Assembly: GCA_964535545.1 (NCBI GenBank) | Contig: CAZHUT010000011.1 | Coordinates: forward strand, 1-23,908 | Length of the DNA: 23,908 nt | From: DALYCO01 sp964535545 | GTDB taxonomy: Bacteria; Patescibacteriota; Minisyncoccia; Phycocordibacterales; UBA9973 | Direction of reading: 5' to 3' | Shown here: positions 6,987-14,866 of the stretch, in pieces | Layout: every line of letters starts with the position of its first letter | Position numbering within the stretch: the first letter of the stretch is position 1 | The notes under the pieces: generated by a model | What the model was told of the DNA's origin: nothing | Seen by the model: the letters and a program-made list of their open reading frames with translations, nothing else | The model's database searches: none | Program-made: the position numbers and the translations under genes

Positions 6987-8693
6987 CCTTTTCTGATCAA
7001 GCTCTTCATACTTGGCTTTGTCTGCAAAAAGCATCTTGGCCAGGCGAATATCGTTGTACGTATATCTGCCATCAAAAAATTCATGCACTGGACCCAACCA
7101 GACAGTTTGCAGCTCGACAAAAGCAGCTTGGATAATCGGCAGATCATCAATTATTTTTTTTGGGACATATGCCATCACTTCAGCTTCGGACAATTTTCCC
7201 TCATCATACAAACGCTCCATATGTCCATAAATAGTCTGTTCGACCAATTCACGAGTCTTGGAGATTTCAGAAATCTTTTTCTTTTCTTTTAAGAGTTTGA
7301 GTGTTTCGTCAAATGTATTCCCCTTCCTTACTTTTACAGGTTTAGGCTTTTTCTCTTTTTTAATTTTCTTCGGCATAAGTACGCCGCCGGAAGCAATAAT
7401 AAAATTCTCCCACATTGTCTGCAGTTCTGCTTGTCCCAATTTCGCAAATCCTTTTTCTGCTTCAAGCGATTGGGCGCGGAATTCGTCGTCCTGTTCCAAA
7501 ATTTCCGGATGAACTTGTAATGAGCGTTCGTTCCATCCGATCAAATACAAACCTGAAAGTGACCGCACTCGAGAGAGCGCGACGTATCCTTGCCCATATT
7601 CAAAGGCGCCTGAAAGATCCATCACTGCCGCATCCAAGCTCATGCCCTGGCTCTTGTGAACTGTCATAGCCCATGCCAAACGAAGTGGCACTTGAACGAT
7701 ACGGGCGCGAATCTTGCCATTCTCTTCGATTACCCATTCAGCAGGTTCAGCTGTAATAGTTCGCCCGTCGCGCGTCTCGATGATCGGATTGCTGTTGTAG
7801 GCATCAAAACCAATCACTGTCCCCAGAGTGCCATTCACATATCCAAAATTGGAATTGTTTTTGGTGAACATGACCGAAGCGCCGATTTTCAATTTCAAAG
7901 TTTCAGGAGACAAACAGCTTCGAGTGAGCGAGGCTACAAGTGCAGGCGCGCCTTCACTTTCCATCTGATAGGTATGACTGTCAGTCGTGAGTTGTTCGAG
8001 CGCCTGATTATTGAGTCGGTCGACATCGGCATTATGCGGAAACAATTTTGGAATCTCTGTTGGAATATCGTCGTAGTGTGTCACTCGCTCAGAAAGGTAA
8101 TCATTATGATGTTCTTCGAGGCGGTTTGCCCGCATAGCTGACAGGAATGAAAGAAACCGCTTATCTTCTTGGCGATGCTGCTCATGAAGATAGCAGATAA
8201 CGAGATTGAGTGACTGCCAAGCATTAGACTGGAAAGCGAATTCGGATTCATCCTTAGAAACAGGAGGCAGCTGAAAAAAATCACCGACAAGGATCGTTTG
8301 TATACCTCCAAACGGTTCGTCGATATGCTTCACTTCCCTGCAAACACGATCAACCATATCAAGCGTCCGGCTGTCGAGCATTGAGATCTCGTCGATAATC
8401 AGAACTTTTGTCCGGCCAATGCGGCGAGCAACGTATTCGTTTGTGGCAATCTGATCGACTTCATAATCTGTCAGAGTTTTTCTTACACCAATACCACTCC
8501 ATGAATGCACCGTCATCCCCTGAATATGGGTTGCGGCAATACCGGTAGAAGCAGTAATAGCTGGTTCGATCTGGTGCTCGCGCAGGTAGGCCACGTACAT
8601 ACCAATGGTGTAACTTTTGCCGGAACCTGGTTCTCCGGTCAAATACACATTGGCGCCAGTTTTCAGAATGGTAAGGGCTTCGGCCTGAGTCAT
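6972..8693 (-). CDS. PIF1-like superfamily 1B DNA helicase with C-terminal helix-turn-helix-like domain
   Basis: A 5'-3' helicase of the PIF1/RecD group, expected to unwind or remodel DNA in replication and repair. Motifs (numbered from the ATG at 8693): Walker A GEPGSGKS (20-27), Walker B LIIDEISML (98-106), GDFFQLPPV (137-145), the AMTVHKSQGMSLD strand (about 343-355) and ALSRVRSLSGLYL (373-385). After a Lys-rich linker, residues 462-515 (TLKLLKEKKKISEISKTREL, then TIYGHMERL) resemble the helicase-associated HTH seen at the end of RecQ-type proteins. The reading frame extends six codons upstream to a GTG, but TATACT at 8700-8705, 6 nt before this ATG, argues for the ATG and a leaderless mRNA. 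No Shine-Dalgarno is present. It is divergent from the response regulator. Confidence 0.9.
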   Translation of the reverse strand: MTQAEALTILKTGANVYLTGEPGSGKSYTIGMYVAYLREHQIEPAITASTGIAATHIQGMTVHSWSGIGVRKTLTDYEVDQIATNEYVARRIGRTKVLIIDEISMLDSRTLDMVDRVCREVKHIDEPFGGIQTILVGDFFQLPPVSKDESEFAFQSNAWQSLNLVICYLHEQHRQEDKRFLSFLSAMRANRLEEHHNDYLSERVTHYDDIPTEIPKLFPHNADVDRLNNQALEQLTTDSHTYQMESEGAPALVASLTRSCLSPETLKLKIGASVMFTKNNSNFGYVNGTLGTVIGFDAYNSNPIIETRDGRTITAEPAEWVIEENGKIRARIVQVPLRLAWAMTVHKSQGMSLDAAVMDLSGAFEYGQGYVALSRVRSLSGLYLIGWNERSLQVHPEILEQDDEFRAQSLEAEKGFAKLGQAELQTMWENFIIASGGVLMPKKIKKEKKPKPVKVRKGNTFDETLKLLKEKKKISEISKTRELVEQTIYGHMERLYDEGKLSEAEVMAYVPKKIIDDLPIIQAAFVELQTVWLGPVHEFFDGRYTYNDIRLAKMLFADKAKYEELDQKRKKSE

Positions 8694-8699
8694 GGAGCT

Positions 8700-8705
8700 A
8701 GTATA
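8700..8705 (-). promoter_or_regulatory. -10-like TATACT 6 nt before the helicase start
   Basis: Minus-strand TATACT followed by AGCTCC and ATG. The spacing would put transcription start at or next to the start codon. No convincing -35 is seen 16-18 nt upstream. Confidence 0.45.
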
Positions 8706-8808
8706 CCGCACTTACAATAAAGCCCTAGTGAAAACAGAGTAAAAACTTTATAAATTCTTTATCCGATCGTTATATGCTTATCTGGGATCGATTTTTAGTC
8801 TAGTAAGT

Positions 8809-8835
8809 GCTTTTCAAATATAGAAAAGCTATCAT
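8809..8835 (+). promoter_or_regulatory. Inverted repeat and -10-like hexamer before the response regulator
   Basis: Inverted repeat GCTTTTC (8809-8815) and GAAAAGC (8823-8829), separated by 7 nt, directly followed by TATCAT (8830-8835), 6 nt before the ATG at 8842. The repeat sits in the spacer of the inferred promoter, a place where an autoregulating OmpR-type protein could bind. The binding role is inference. Confidence 0.4.
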
Positions 8836-8841
8836 ACATAT

Positions 8842-9513
8842 ATGCGTATTCTCATCGTTGAAGATGATACTGATATCCGCGTTGCTCTGGCGGCAAACTT
8901 AAAAGCGGCTTCATATGCCGTCGACATCGCAGAAGACGGAGAAAAAGGTTCCTATCTTGCTCGGGCCAATGATTATGATTTGGTCATTTTGGATTACATT
9001 CTGCCAAAACGCGATGGCTACCGTATCTGCCGCGATATTCGTGAAAGCCAAAAAGCGATGCCGATTCTAATGCTTTCAGTTAAAGGAACCATTGATGACA
9101 AAGTTGATTTGCTGGACGCTGGAGCTGATGATTATCTACCCAAGCCATTTTCATTTGAAGAACTCAATGCTCGAGTGAAAGCATTGTTGCGTCGACCGCG
9201 GGAAATCAAGAACCCAATTATCATTGCCGGTGATATGACCATAGATAGTGATAAGCAATCTGTCACACGTGGAAACAAAGGCATTTACCTTACTCGCAAG
9301 GAATTCGCCCTGCTTGAATATCTTGCCCGTAACAAAGGCCGAGTCGTATCGCGCGGCCAGATCATGGAGCATGTCTGGGATATGGGCAGTGACCCATTTT
9401 CAAATACCATTGAAGCGCACATTCTTAATCTCCGAAAGAAGCTTGGCGTCCGCAAGCAGAAACTGATTCACACAGTTCCTGGCCGTGGTTATAAATTCGA
9501 CACTATAGGATAA
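8842..9513 (+). CDS. OmpR/PhoB-family response regulator (orphan)
   Basis: A 223-aa two-component transcription factor. The receiver domain (1-115) has the acidic pair D8/D9, the phospho-acceptor D51 in VILDYILPKRDG, Ser79 at the switch position and K101 in the LPKPF motif. The DNA-binding winged helix (about 125-222) shows YLTRKEFALLEYLARNKGRV, then HVWD, TIEAHILNLRKKLG and the closing TVPGRGYKF. All residues needed for phosphorylation are present, so it should be a working switch, but no histidine kinase lies beside it. The kinase must be elsewhere, or another donor is used. The start codon has no Shine-Dalgarno and lies 6 nt after a -10-like TATCAT, suggesting a leaderless transcript. An inverted repeat just upstream may be its own operator. 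Confidence 0.95.
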   Translation: MRILIVEDDTDIRVALAANLKAASYAVDIAEDGEKGSYLARANDYDLVILDYILPKRDGYRICRDIRESQKAMPILMLSVKGTIDDKVDLLDAGADDYLPKPFSFEELNARVKALLRRPREIKNPIIIAGDMTIDSDKQSVTRGNKGIYLTRKEFALLEYLARNKGRVVSRGQIMEHVWDMGSDPFSNTIEAHILNLRKKLGVRKQKLIHTVPGRGYKFDTIG

Positions 9514-9644
9514 TTTGAGAGGAAATTTATTTTTCATTCAGGTCGAGCTGGCATACTTGTTTTAGAAGCAACTCGCGGTCGAAGGGTTCCGCTTCAAAAA
9601 TTGCTATATGAGTACCGCTCCACCTGCGTCAACGTGGCAAGCTA

Positions 9645-9695
9645 CTGCGGGCAGCATAAATGAACACGCATATCCTCATTGCGTGCTGTCCGCAG
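9645..9695. other. Compound hairpin between convergent genes
   Basis: The outer stem CTGCGGGCAG (9645-9654) pairs with CTGTCCGCAG (9686-9695) with one G-U. The inner stem CACGCA (9665-9670) pairs with TGCGTG (9680-9685). An asymmetric 10-nt bulge separates them. There is no T-run after it on either strand. It lies just past the end of the prenyl synthase gene, in the 188-nt region after the response regulator, which holds no other recognisable feature. It may be a processing or rho-independent-like signal, or a structured RNA. Confidence 0.45.
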
Positions 9696-9701
9696 ATAGG
9701 C

Positions 9702-10493
9702 TTAGAGTTGTATAAGTTGCTGTCTAAATAGATCGATTAACGAATGCCATTCATCCTGGTGTTCTTTTTGTAGTTGCAGCAGATTTAGAATTTCGGAGGC
9801 GCCCAGGAGTTCGCATTCCAGATGAAGTTTTTCTTCCTCGATCATATCTACCGACACTTCCCTGTCTGATAAGTCATCGAGGCGCTGGAAAGCGCGACCG
9901 AGCAAAAGGCCGAGTGATACATATTGTGAATTGGATTTCTGAGATTTTGAAACGGATAAGCCGAGGAGAATTGGAAAGAGAAATGTATATCGGGCTGTTT
10001 TTAAATCAATGACAAGATCTCGTAACGAACTGTCATTTTTTGTATCAAGCATTTGGCCAAAAATTGTCTGGCTGGTCATCTGAGAAAATAAAGCGCGAGC
10101 TTCTTTAGGGTATGCGACGGTGCTGACTGCTTGAAAAGCAAGAGAAAAACACAGATCACCACAGAGAATCGCCGAAGATTTCCCAAAAAGCTCATGGAAA
10201 GATTTCATCCCCCGTCGCTCCGGTGAATTATCAATAATATCGTCATGAATAAGCGCAAACAAATGGAATAATTCCAGCGAATAAAAAAGTGTCAGAAATT
10301 GAGATTTTTCTAAAGTTGCTGAATTTGAAGCAAGGTATGCGACATATGGACGGATGCGCTTGCCATGACGAGCAAGTGAGAGTATGTAATTCTTTTCTTC
10401 TGTGAAATACTGCGGCACGGCAATCTCCAACTGTGTTTGCAGGTAATGGATAAAGAGCGGATCAAATGCCGCTTTGAATTCGGAAAGGCTCAT
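9702..10493 (-). CDS. Short trans-prenyl diphosphate synthase (polyprenyl synthetase family)
   Basis: Condenses isopentenyl diphosphate with allylic diphosphates to make isoprenoid chains. Motifs in order: GKRIRP (44-49), first Asp-rich motif HDDIIDNSPERRG with DDIID at 84-88, GQMLD (146-150), LKTARYT (164-170) and the second Asp-rich motif FQRLDDLSD with DDLSD at 206-210. All catalytic aspartates are present. At 263 aa it is shorter than the usual 290-350, mainly because the C-terminal helices after the second motif are cut down, and chain length cannot be predicted. The start follows TAAAAT (10500-10505) by 6 nt with no Shine-Dalgarno. It is transcribed separately from the 101-aa gene, as a strong terminator lies between them. 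It may supply a lipid carrier or quinone-like chain; no other isoprenoid gene is in the window. Confidence 0.85.
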   Translation of the reverse strand: MSLSEFKAAFDPLFIHYLQTQLEIAVPQYFTEEKNYILSLARHGKRIRPYVAYLASNSATLEKSQFLTLFYSLELFHLFALIHDDIIDNSPERRGMKSFHELFGKSSAILCGDLCFSLAFQAVSTVAYPKEARALFSQMTSQTIFGQMLDTKNDSSLRDLVIDLKTARYTFLFPILLGLSVSKSQKSNSQYVSLGLLLGRAFQRLDDLSDREVSVDMIEEEKLHLECELLGASEILNLLQLQKEHQDEWHSLIDLFRQQLIQL

Positions 10494-10544
10494 GGGCTTA
10501 TTTTAGGAAAAAGTGTATGAAGGATTTTTAAAATTTTAAAAAAA

Positions 10545-10571
10545 TGCGGGACGGGCTTCGCCCGTCCCGCA
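10545..10571 (-). terminator. Strong intrinsic terminator after the 101-aa gene
   Basis: An 11-bp GC-rich perfect stem (10545-10555 with 10561-10571) around a 5-nt loop. On the minus strand it is followed by seven Ts, directly downstream of the stop of the 101-aa gene. Confidence 0.9.
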
Positions 10572-10582
10572 CTAATTGCATT

Positions 10583-10888
10583 TCAATCCAAATACGACAC
10601 CCTCGCCTCTTTTTGCTTCACGCTCTTAGCAAACAATGTCGGCAACTCTCCAAAATAGTGTTCGAGTTCAGGTATATCTTTGTCTTCAAACACCTGTTCG
10701 AACTTTGTCTTGAGCTCCAATGCCGCTTGGTAGAAAATACTGGAATTTTCATTCATACCGTTTTTCACAAAGGCTTCATGTAAGACCTCAAGTGTAAATC
10801 CCTGGCCAGCCAGAAATGCCAGGTGGGTCTTTTCGGGCTGACTCACGGGGAGTTTATTGATGTAAGTAACCGTTTCTACGATATTCAT
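10583..10888 (-). CDS. Unknown 101-aa helical cytoplasmic protein
   Basis: No family recognised. The protein has no signal peptide or membrane segment and reads as mostly helical, mildly acidic and without cysteines. The central part contains LAFLAGQGFTLEVLHEAFVK; the C-terminus (FAKSVKQKEARVSYLD) is basic then ends in Asp. It is supported as a real gene by its clean single frame, an ATG start, and the strong terminator directly after its stop codon. It is divergent from the tRNA-His gene and lies upstream of the prenyl synthase, but the terminator makes a shared transcript unlikely. Function cannot be assigned. Confidence 0.7.
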   Translation of the reverse strand: MNIVETVTYINKLPVSQPEKTHLAFLAGQGFTLEVLHEAFVKNGMNENSSIFYQAALELKTKFEQVFEDKDIPELEHYFGELPTLFAKSVKQKEARVSYLD

Positions 10889-11033
10889 ATGTTTGTTTTT
10901 AGGGTAAATAAATAACTGCTATACTCCCAAAGACTATACGTCTTCAAACTGAAGATCTTATGAAAAAAAGTTAAAAGCTGGATTTTACAAGCTTTTTTTG
11001 CTAGACTAGCCCTGTCCATTTATTGGACTATAT

Positions 11034-11106
11034 GGTGCCTATGGTGTAATGGTTAGCACTAGAGTTTGTGGAACTCTCAGCCTGGGTTCGAATCCCAGTA
11101 GGCACC
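11034..11106 (+). tRNA. tRNA-His (anticodon GTG)
   Basis: Cloverleaf with acceptor GTGCCTA pairing TAGGCAC, anticodon stem AGAGT/ACTCT around loop TTGTGGA, and T arm CTGGG-TTCGAAT-CCCAG. The gene encodes the extra 5' G (G-1 at 11034) opposite C73 (11106), the identity element of histidine tRNA. CCA is not encoded as a full 3' tail. A palindrome GTCCA-TTTAT-TGGAC (11014-11028) lies just upstream. Confidence 0.95.
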
Positions 11107-11166
11107 CATTCGAAAAAATTAATACATCCTCACGCCACAGCAGTCGCTGCCGCATGAAAAAGCGAC

Positions 11167-12294
11167 CTACCGCCTTCTCAAACAATTCCGGTAGTATGCT
11201 TCATATTTTTGAACCATCGTATCAACTAAATAACCTTCCCTGATTCGCTTCTGGCTCGCTCGGGTAATGTCGAGCAGTTTTTCCGACGGAAGCCCTAAGA
11301 CATACTTCATTTTTTCCATCAGCGCAGTACTGTCTTTTGCTGGAACCAAAAAGCCGGTTACATTGTTTACTATAATTTCACTGGGACCGCCAACATCACT
11401 TGCAATGAGCGGCAACCCTGCAGCAGCAGCTTCAAGAAGCGCTATTGAAAGCCCCTCCCACAGAGACGGCAGGACAAAGTAATCCGAAGCCGCCAAATAT
11501 TCTTTGACTCCAACAACCGTGCCGCGAAGCTCAATGTGAGCTGCAAGGTTGCGATCTGCGATCTGCTGCTTTAATGCCTCATAGAGTGATCCGCCGCCAA
11601 CAATGACAAGATGCGCAGCAGGATGTGCTTGTACTACGCCTGTAAATGCATCAATGAGAAAAGGAATGCCTTTCTGCATTTCTAACCGTGCGACGCAGAG
11701 AATAATTTTTTTATCGGAAGAAAACCCAAGTTTTGTCCGGCATAACTCTCTGTCAGGAAGGTCAAATATTGAAGCACTCACTCCATTTGATATCAATGTT
11801 GTTTTTTCACGAGCGATCAGCTTCTGTTCTTCTGCTGCAGTCTGTGCCGCTTTTGCAGAGGCAATCCAGCCTGAAACCATCCACCGGCTTGCCCGCAAAA
11901 AGCGTTCTTCAAGCTTGCTGTCGAGTTCTGTCGTATGGATAACTGTTACAACGGGAATATGCAACAGCCAACCGGCAATTCGGCCTATGGCATCTGCATA
12001 AAAGATCTGCGTCTGAATCAGCGCAGGTCTTTCTGCAACCAGGAGAAATATCAAGCGAATCAGTATAAAAATATTGTATTTGCGATACCCCTTCAAATCG
12101 GCATCGAGATGTATGACACGAACTCCTTTCTTCTCCAGGAGATCTGAAAGTTCTGCTCTTGGTTCAACTGAAATAACCACCGGCTCAAAAGCAGTGCGAT
12201 CAATACCGGTAACCGTATCTTGCAGAACCATTCCCACACCATCGGCATGCAATCCGGTGGTAATGTATGCAATTTTTTTAATTTTTTGAGCCAT
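11167..12294 (-). CDS. GT4-family glycosyltransferase
   Basis: A retaining GT-B glycosyltransferase that would move a sugar from a nucleotide-sugar donor to an envelope glycan or lipid; donor and acceptor are unknown. Numbering is from the ATG at 12294. The N-terminal Rossmann domain has KKIAYITTGLHADGVGMVL (glycine loop). The C-terminal domain has ILCVARLEMQKGIPFLIDAF and VIVGGGSLYEAL. The EX7E motif WEGLSIALLEAAAAG carries E280 and E288, followed by ASDVGGPSEII and GFLVP. Length 375 aa is normal. The frame stays open upstream past GTG codons, but family alignment favours the ATG, 21 nt after the stop of the pterin dehydratase gene. It is third in the minus-strand set with the pilin-like membrane protein. 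No Shine-Dalgarno is present. Confidence 0.92.
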   Translation of the reverse strand: MAQKIKKIAYITTGLHADGVGMVLQDTVTGIDRTAFEPVVISVEPRAELSDLLEKKGVRVIHLDADLKGYRKYNIFILIRLIFLLVAERPALIQTQIFYADAIGRIAGWLLHIPVVTVIHTTELDSKLEERFLRASRWMVSGWIASAKAAQTAAEEQKLIAREKTTLISNGVSASIFDLPDRELCRTKLGFSSDKKIILCVARLEMQKGIPFLIDAFTGVVQAHPAAHLVIVGGGSLYEALKQQIADRNLAAHIELRGTVVGVKEYLAASDYFVLPSLWEGLSIALLEAAAAGLPLIASDVGGPSEIIVNNVTGFLVPAKDSTALMEKMKYVLGLPSEKLLDITRASQKRIREGYLVDTMVQKYEAYYRNCLRRR

Positions 12295-12317
12295 AGCCAC
12301 GCGTGAAATAAACGGAC

Positions 12318-12644
12318 TTAGATCAGCCACAGACCATCCACCTGCTCTGCAACAACGAAATCATTTTGGGTTAGTCCGCCAATTGAGTGCGTAGAAAGCG
12401 TAAGTGTCACTTTGTTGTATGAAATAAAAATATCAGGATGATGACCATTAGTTTCTGCAACGTCTGCAACCTGGTCAACAAAGGCCATAGCTTTGACGAA
12501 ATCTTTGAAAGTGAATTGTTTCTCTATTGCCTTGTCTGACTGTACCAGCTTCCACTCTTTTACGTTTCCAAGCGAAGTTTCTATCTGCTCTTTTGTCAGC
12601 AAATGACTCGAATCAAGTGAATCGCATGGAATACAGGTGGGCAT
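12318..12644 (-). CDS. 4a-hydroxytetrahydrobiopterin (pterin-4a-carbinolamine) dehydratase
   Basis: A 108-aa PCD/DCoH-family protein that dehydrates 4a-hydroxytetrahydropterin. The family signature is complete: ETNGHHPDI (H68, H69, P70), then SYNKVTLTLSTHSIGGLT with H86, and the KEW motif at about 29-31. The ATG at 12644 is chosen over the longer frame to 12719 because the family starts near here and because it lies one base after the TAA of the upstream gene (12646-12648), giving TAA-T-ATG and likely translational coupling. The N-terminal CIPC could bind metal but is not a known family feature. Patescibacteria usually lack aromatic amino acid hydroxylases, so the real substrate is unclear; pterin handling for another cofactor is possible. 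Confidence 0.9.
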   Translation of the reverse strand: MPTCIPCDSLDSSHLLTKEQIETSLGNVKEWKLVQSDKAIEKQFTFKDFVKAMAFVDQVADVAETNGHHPDIFISYNKVTLTLSTHSIGGLTQNDFVVAEQVDGLWLI

Positions 12645-12645
12645 A

Positions 12646-14826
12646 TTATTTGCAGAGCGTGCCAGTCGGAACGGCAGCGAGAGAAGTAAAGGCAGTATTT
12701 TGAGATGCAGCATCAACACAAGCTACTCCTGACTGGCTTGCTAACGGCACAGCCACGGCAAATCCTTGCTTACTGTCTGCGCAATATACAACAGCAGGGT
12801 TGAGCTTATCATTGAGATTGGCTACGATATCTTTCACTCCATTTGACGAAGCGCACAGACCAGTATATGAATGCTTTTCGGAGTAATACATTTCAGCCAT
12901 TACTCGGGCGCTTGAAAGTCCGGCCTTGATCGCGGCATCTTTGGCTTTGTTGCTGTAATCCTGCAGCAAGAGACTGATTGATTTTGCAGAAACTGGAGGT
13001 GTGATAGTTACCGGTTTGTCGAGTGAGTCGAGAGAAATATCAAATTTCAAATTCTTGACCGGAATGAATGCTGCCATCTCCCCTGCAGGCTTGAGAGTAA
13101 AAAGTACTCGATATGGCTTATGATCCCAGACACCAATCCAAAGCTCAGCATCAGTAATGGTGAAAGCAGAAAGCATGTCATTCATATCCTGCACATCGGT
13201 CTCTGTAGTTTGTGTACCATCAATAATTGATTTTGATTTGAGAATCAATTCTCCGAGCGCTTTTTGATCAACTGAAAACTGGTATCGGTGTACGTATGTA
13301 CCATTCCATGTTGTCTTTGCAAGCTCGACGGTTGGTGCAACAATGGCACTTGTTGTAAAGAGCTGGGCTACCTGATTTTTCTTATCCTGAGTTAAAGAAT
13401 CAGGAATCAAATTGAGAGAAAAATCTTCTTCTGCAATCTCCTTCGCATCATTCTTATTGAACGAGACCCAATCCCCTGGAAGGAACGTACCTGAGTTGCC
13501 GCCAGTAAGATCAGCGAGTAACCCGAGGTCAGGAACTTTCACGTAAAGATTTGAATTCGCAAACTTTGTTTCAAAGGAAAGCTTGAGCGGAGTTGGGCCA
13601 ATGGGTGCATTGAGACTAAGTGTGGTTTCGCTTTTTGTATTTGAAATATCAGTCCGATCAAAGCTACCCTCGGCAGTAAGTGATGCTTGTGCCTCCTTGT
13701 TTTGGGAAATTGGAACCGTTGTCGCTTCTTCCTCAGAACCCCCGGCAAGCGATCCGAACATTTCCGAGACCGCAGAGGCATCAAGCTCTGCAGTGACTGT
13801 TGCCTTGAAATGACCCGTCTTCGCTGCGGCAAGCTGCATAGGTACTTGTTTGAAGAGTGCCTGAGGGGCTGGATTGATATAAGTCGTATAGCCGTAAGCA
13901 AAGGCCGCGCCGAGCAAAACCACTACAACAATCAGTATCGTGATGAGTAATTTCTTTGAACTTTTCTTTTTTGGCTGCAGCTGCATGCCTGACATTCCTG
14001 GAGTACCTTGCATGCCAATGAAATGTGGCGCTTCTTCAGCCCGAGTTGGCTGGTATGGGGATTGGCCGAGCGGCGCCTCCGGCGCCGCTCCTTGCATTGA
14101 TGTAGCCGGCTGCACTGGCATTGGTGGTTTGATATCGTTCAATGCCATCGACGTCGGCAAAACATTTGAGTTCGTTTCAATTACCGGGCGCATTGGTGAA
14201 ACTGGCTGCTGTATTGGTGTAGGAGCAGGAGTAGCCACAGGCTGAACTGGGCGGACAGGCTGTGGTGGAATAACTTCATTGATTGGCTTTGGTGCTGATT
14301 GTGGCGCAGGAGTAGGACGAGCAGGTGGCATTGGCGCAACTGGTGCTGGCGTAGGAGGCATAACTGGTTTCGGAGCAGGCACTGGCTGAGCAGCAGGTTT
14401 TGGAGCACTCAATTCTTCTGCTTGAGAAACAAGTGTAGTGCCAGGCATTCGAGTAGGCTGAGCCGGCATAACTGGCTGTTTCATTCCCATCGGAGCTGGA
14501 GCCGGCTGCTGCATTGGAGCAGGAGCAGGATTTGGCGGTAGGGTTGGCGCTGGAGCAACTGGTCGTGGCGCTGGTGCTGGTGTAGGCGGAACTGATTGCG
14601 GCTGTGAAGCTGGAGCCGGCATCACTGGAGCAGCTGGAGCTGGTGTCACTGGTTTTGGCTGAGGTGGAGGAACGGGGTTCTTGATGCTGCGAATTGCCTC
14701 ATCAATATCGTTGAGTCGCCATCCACCTTGTGTTGCGAGCAAATCCTTGATAACGCTCTCAGGCGTTCCAAGTGCTAATTGAGATTGGATAAAAAGAAGG
14801 AGTTCTTTGTTTATCATGGTACCCAT
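12646..14826 (-). CDS. Proline-rich single-pass membrane protein with pilin-like C-terminus
   Basis: A 726-aa protein with four parts. Residues 4-49 form a small helical domain (LLLFIQSQLALGTPESVIKD, then DIDEAIRSI) seen at the start of many Patescibacteria membrane proteins. Residues 50-260 are a cytoplasmic low-complexity stretch rich in P, A, Q and M. A single membrane helix (about 292-313) follows KKKSSKK. The outside part holds a beta-rich region of about 320 residues and a C-terminal module (SARVMAEMYYSEKHSYTGLC, ending TGTLCK) resembling the globular end of type IV pilin-like proteins, with four cysteines that could form disulfides. Start: AGGTGG (14833-14838) lies 6 nt before the first ATG (14826), but the intervening TACAAT could instead be a -10, giving a start at 14817. 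First gene of a three-gene set. Exact function is unknown; a surface or sensor role is likely. Confidence 0.8.
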   Translation of the reverse strand: MGTMINKELLLFIQSQLALGTPESVIKDLLATQGGWRLNDIDEAIRSIKNPVPPPQPKPVTPAPAAPVMPAPASQPQSVPPTPAPAPRPVAPAPTLPPNPAPAPMQQPAPAPMGMKQPVMPAQPTRMPGTTLVSQAEELSAPKPAAQPVPAPKPVMPPTPAPVAPMPPARPTPAPQSAPKPINEVIPPQPVRPVQPVATPAPTPIQQPVSPMRPVIETNSNVLPTSMALNDIKPPMPVQPATSMQGAAPEAPLGQSPYQPTRAEEAPHFIGMQGTPGMSGMQLQPKKKSSKKLLITILIVVVVLLGAAFAYGYTTYINPAPQALFKQVPMQLAAAKTGHFKATVTAELDASAVSEMFGSLAGGSEEEATTVPISQNKEAQASLTAEGSFDRTDISNTKSETTLSLNAPIGPTPLKLSFETKFANSNLYVKVPDLGLLADLTGGNSGTFLPGDWVSFNKNDAKEIAEEDFSLNLIPDSLTQDKKNQVAQLFTTSAIVAPTVELAKTTWNGTYVHRYQFSVDQKALGELILKSKSIIDGTQTTETDVQDMNDMLSAFTITDAELWIGVWDHKPYRVLFTLKPAGEMAAFIPVKNLKFDISLDSLDKPVTITPPVSAKSISLLLQDYSNKAKDAAIKAGLSSARVMAEMYYSEKHSYTGLCASSNGVKDIVANLNDKLNPAVVYCADSKQGFAVAVPLASQSGVACVDAASQNTAFTSLAAVPTGTLCK
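14181..14676 (-). repeat. Low-complexity Pro/Ala/Gln-coding tract
   Basis: Degenerate short repeats encoding PAP, PVAP and QPVP units in the membrane protein, about residues 51-215. It explains the long spurious ORFs on the opposite strand here. Confidence 0.85.
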
Positions 14827-14866
14827 ATTGTACCACCTAAAAACGAAATATCACACACTCTGTTGT

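Noticed and set aside
14181..14541. Trp/Arg/Ser-rich ORFs opposite the membrane protein gene
   Set aside because: They are antisense readings of the proline-rich coding tract.
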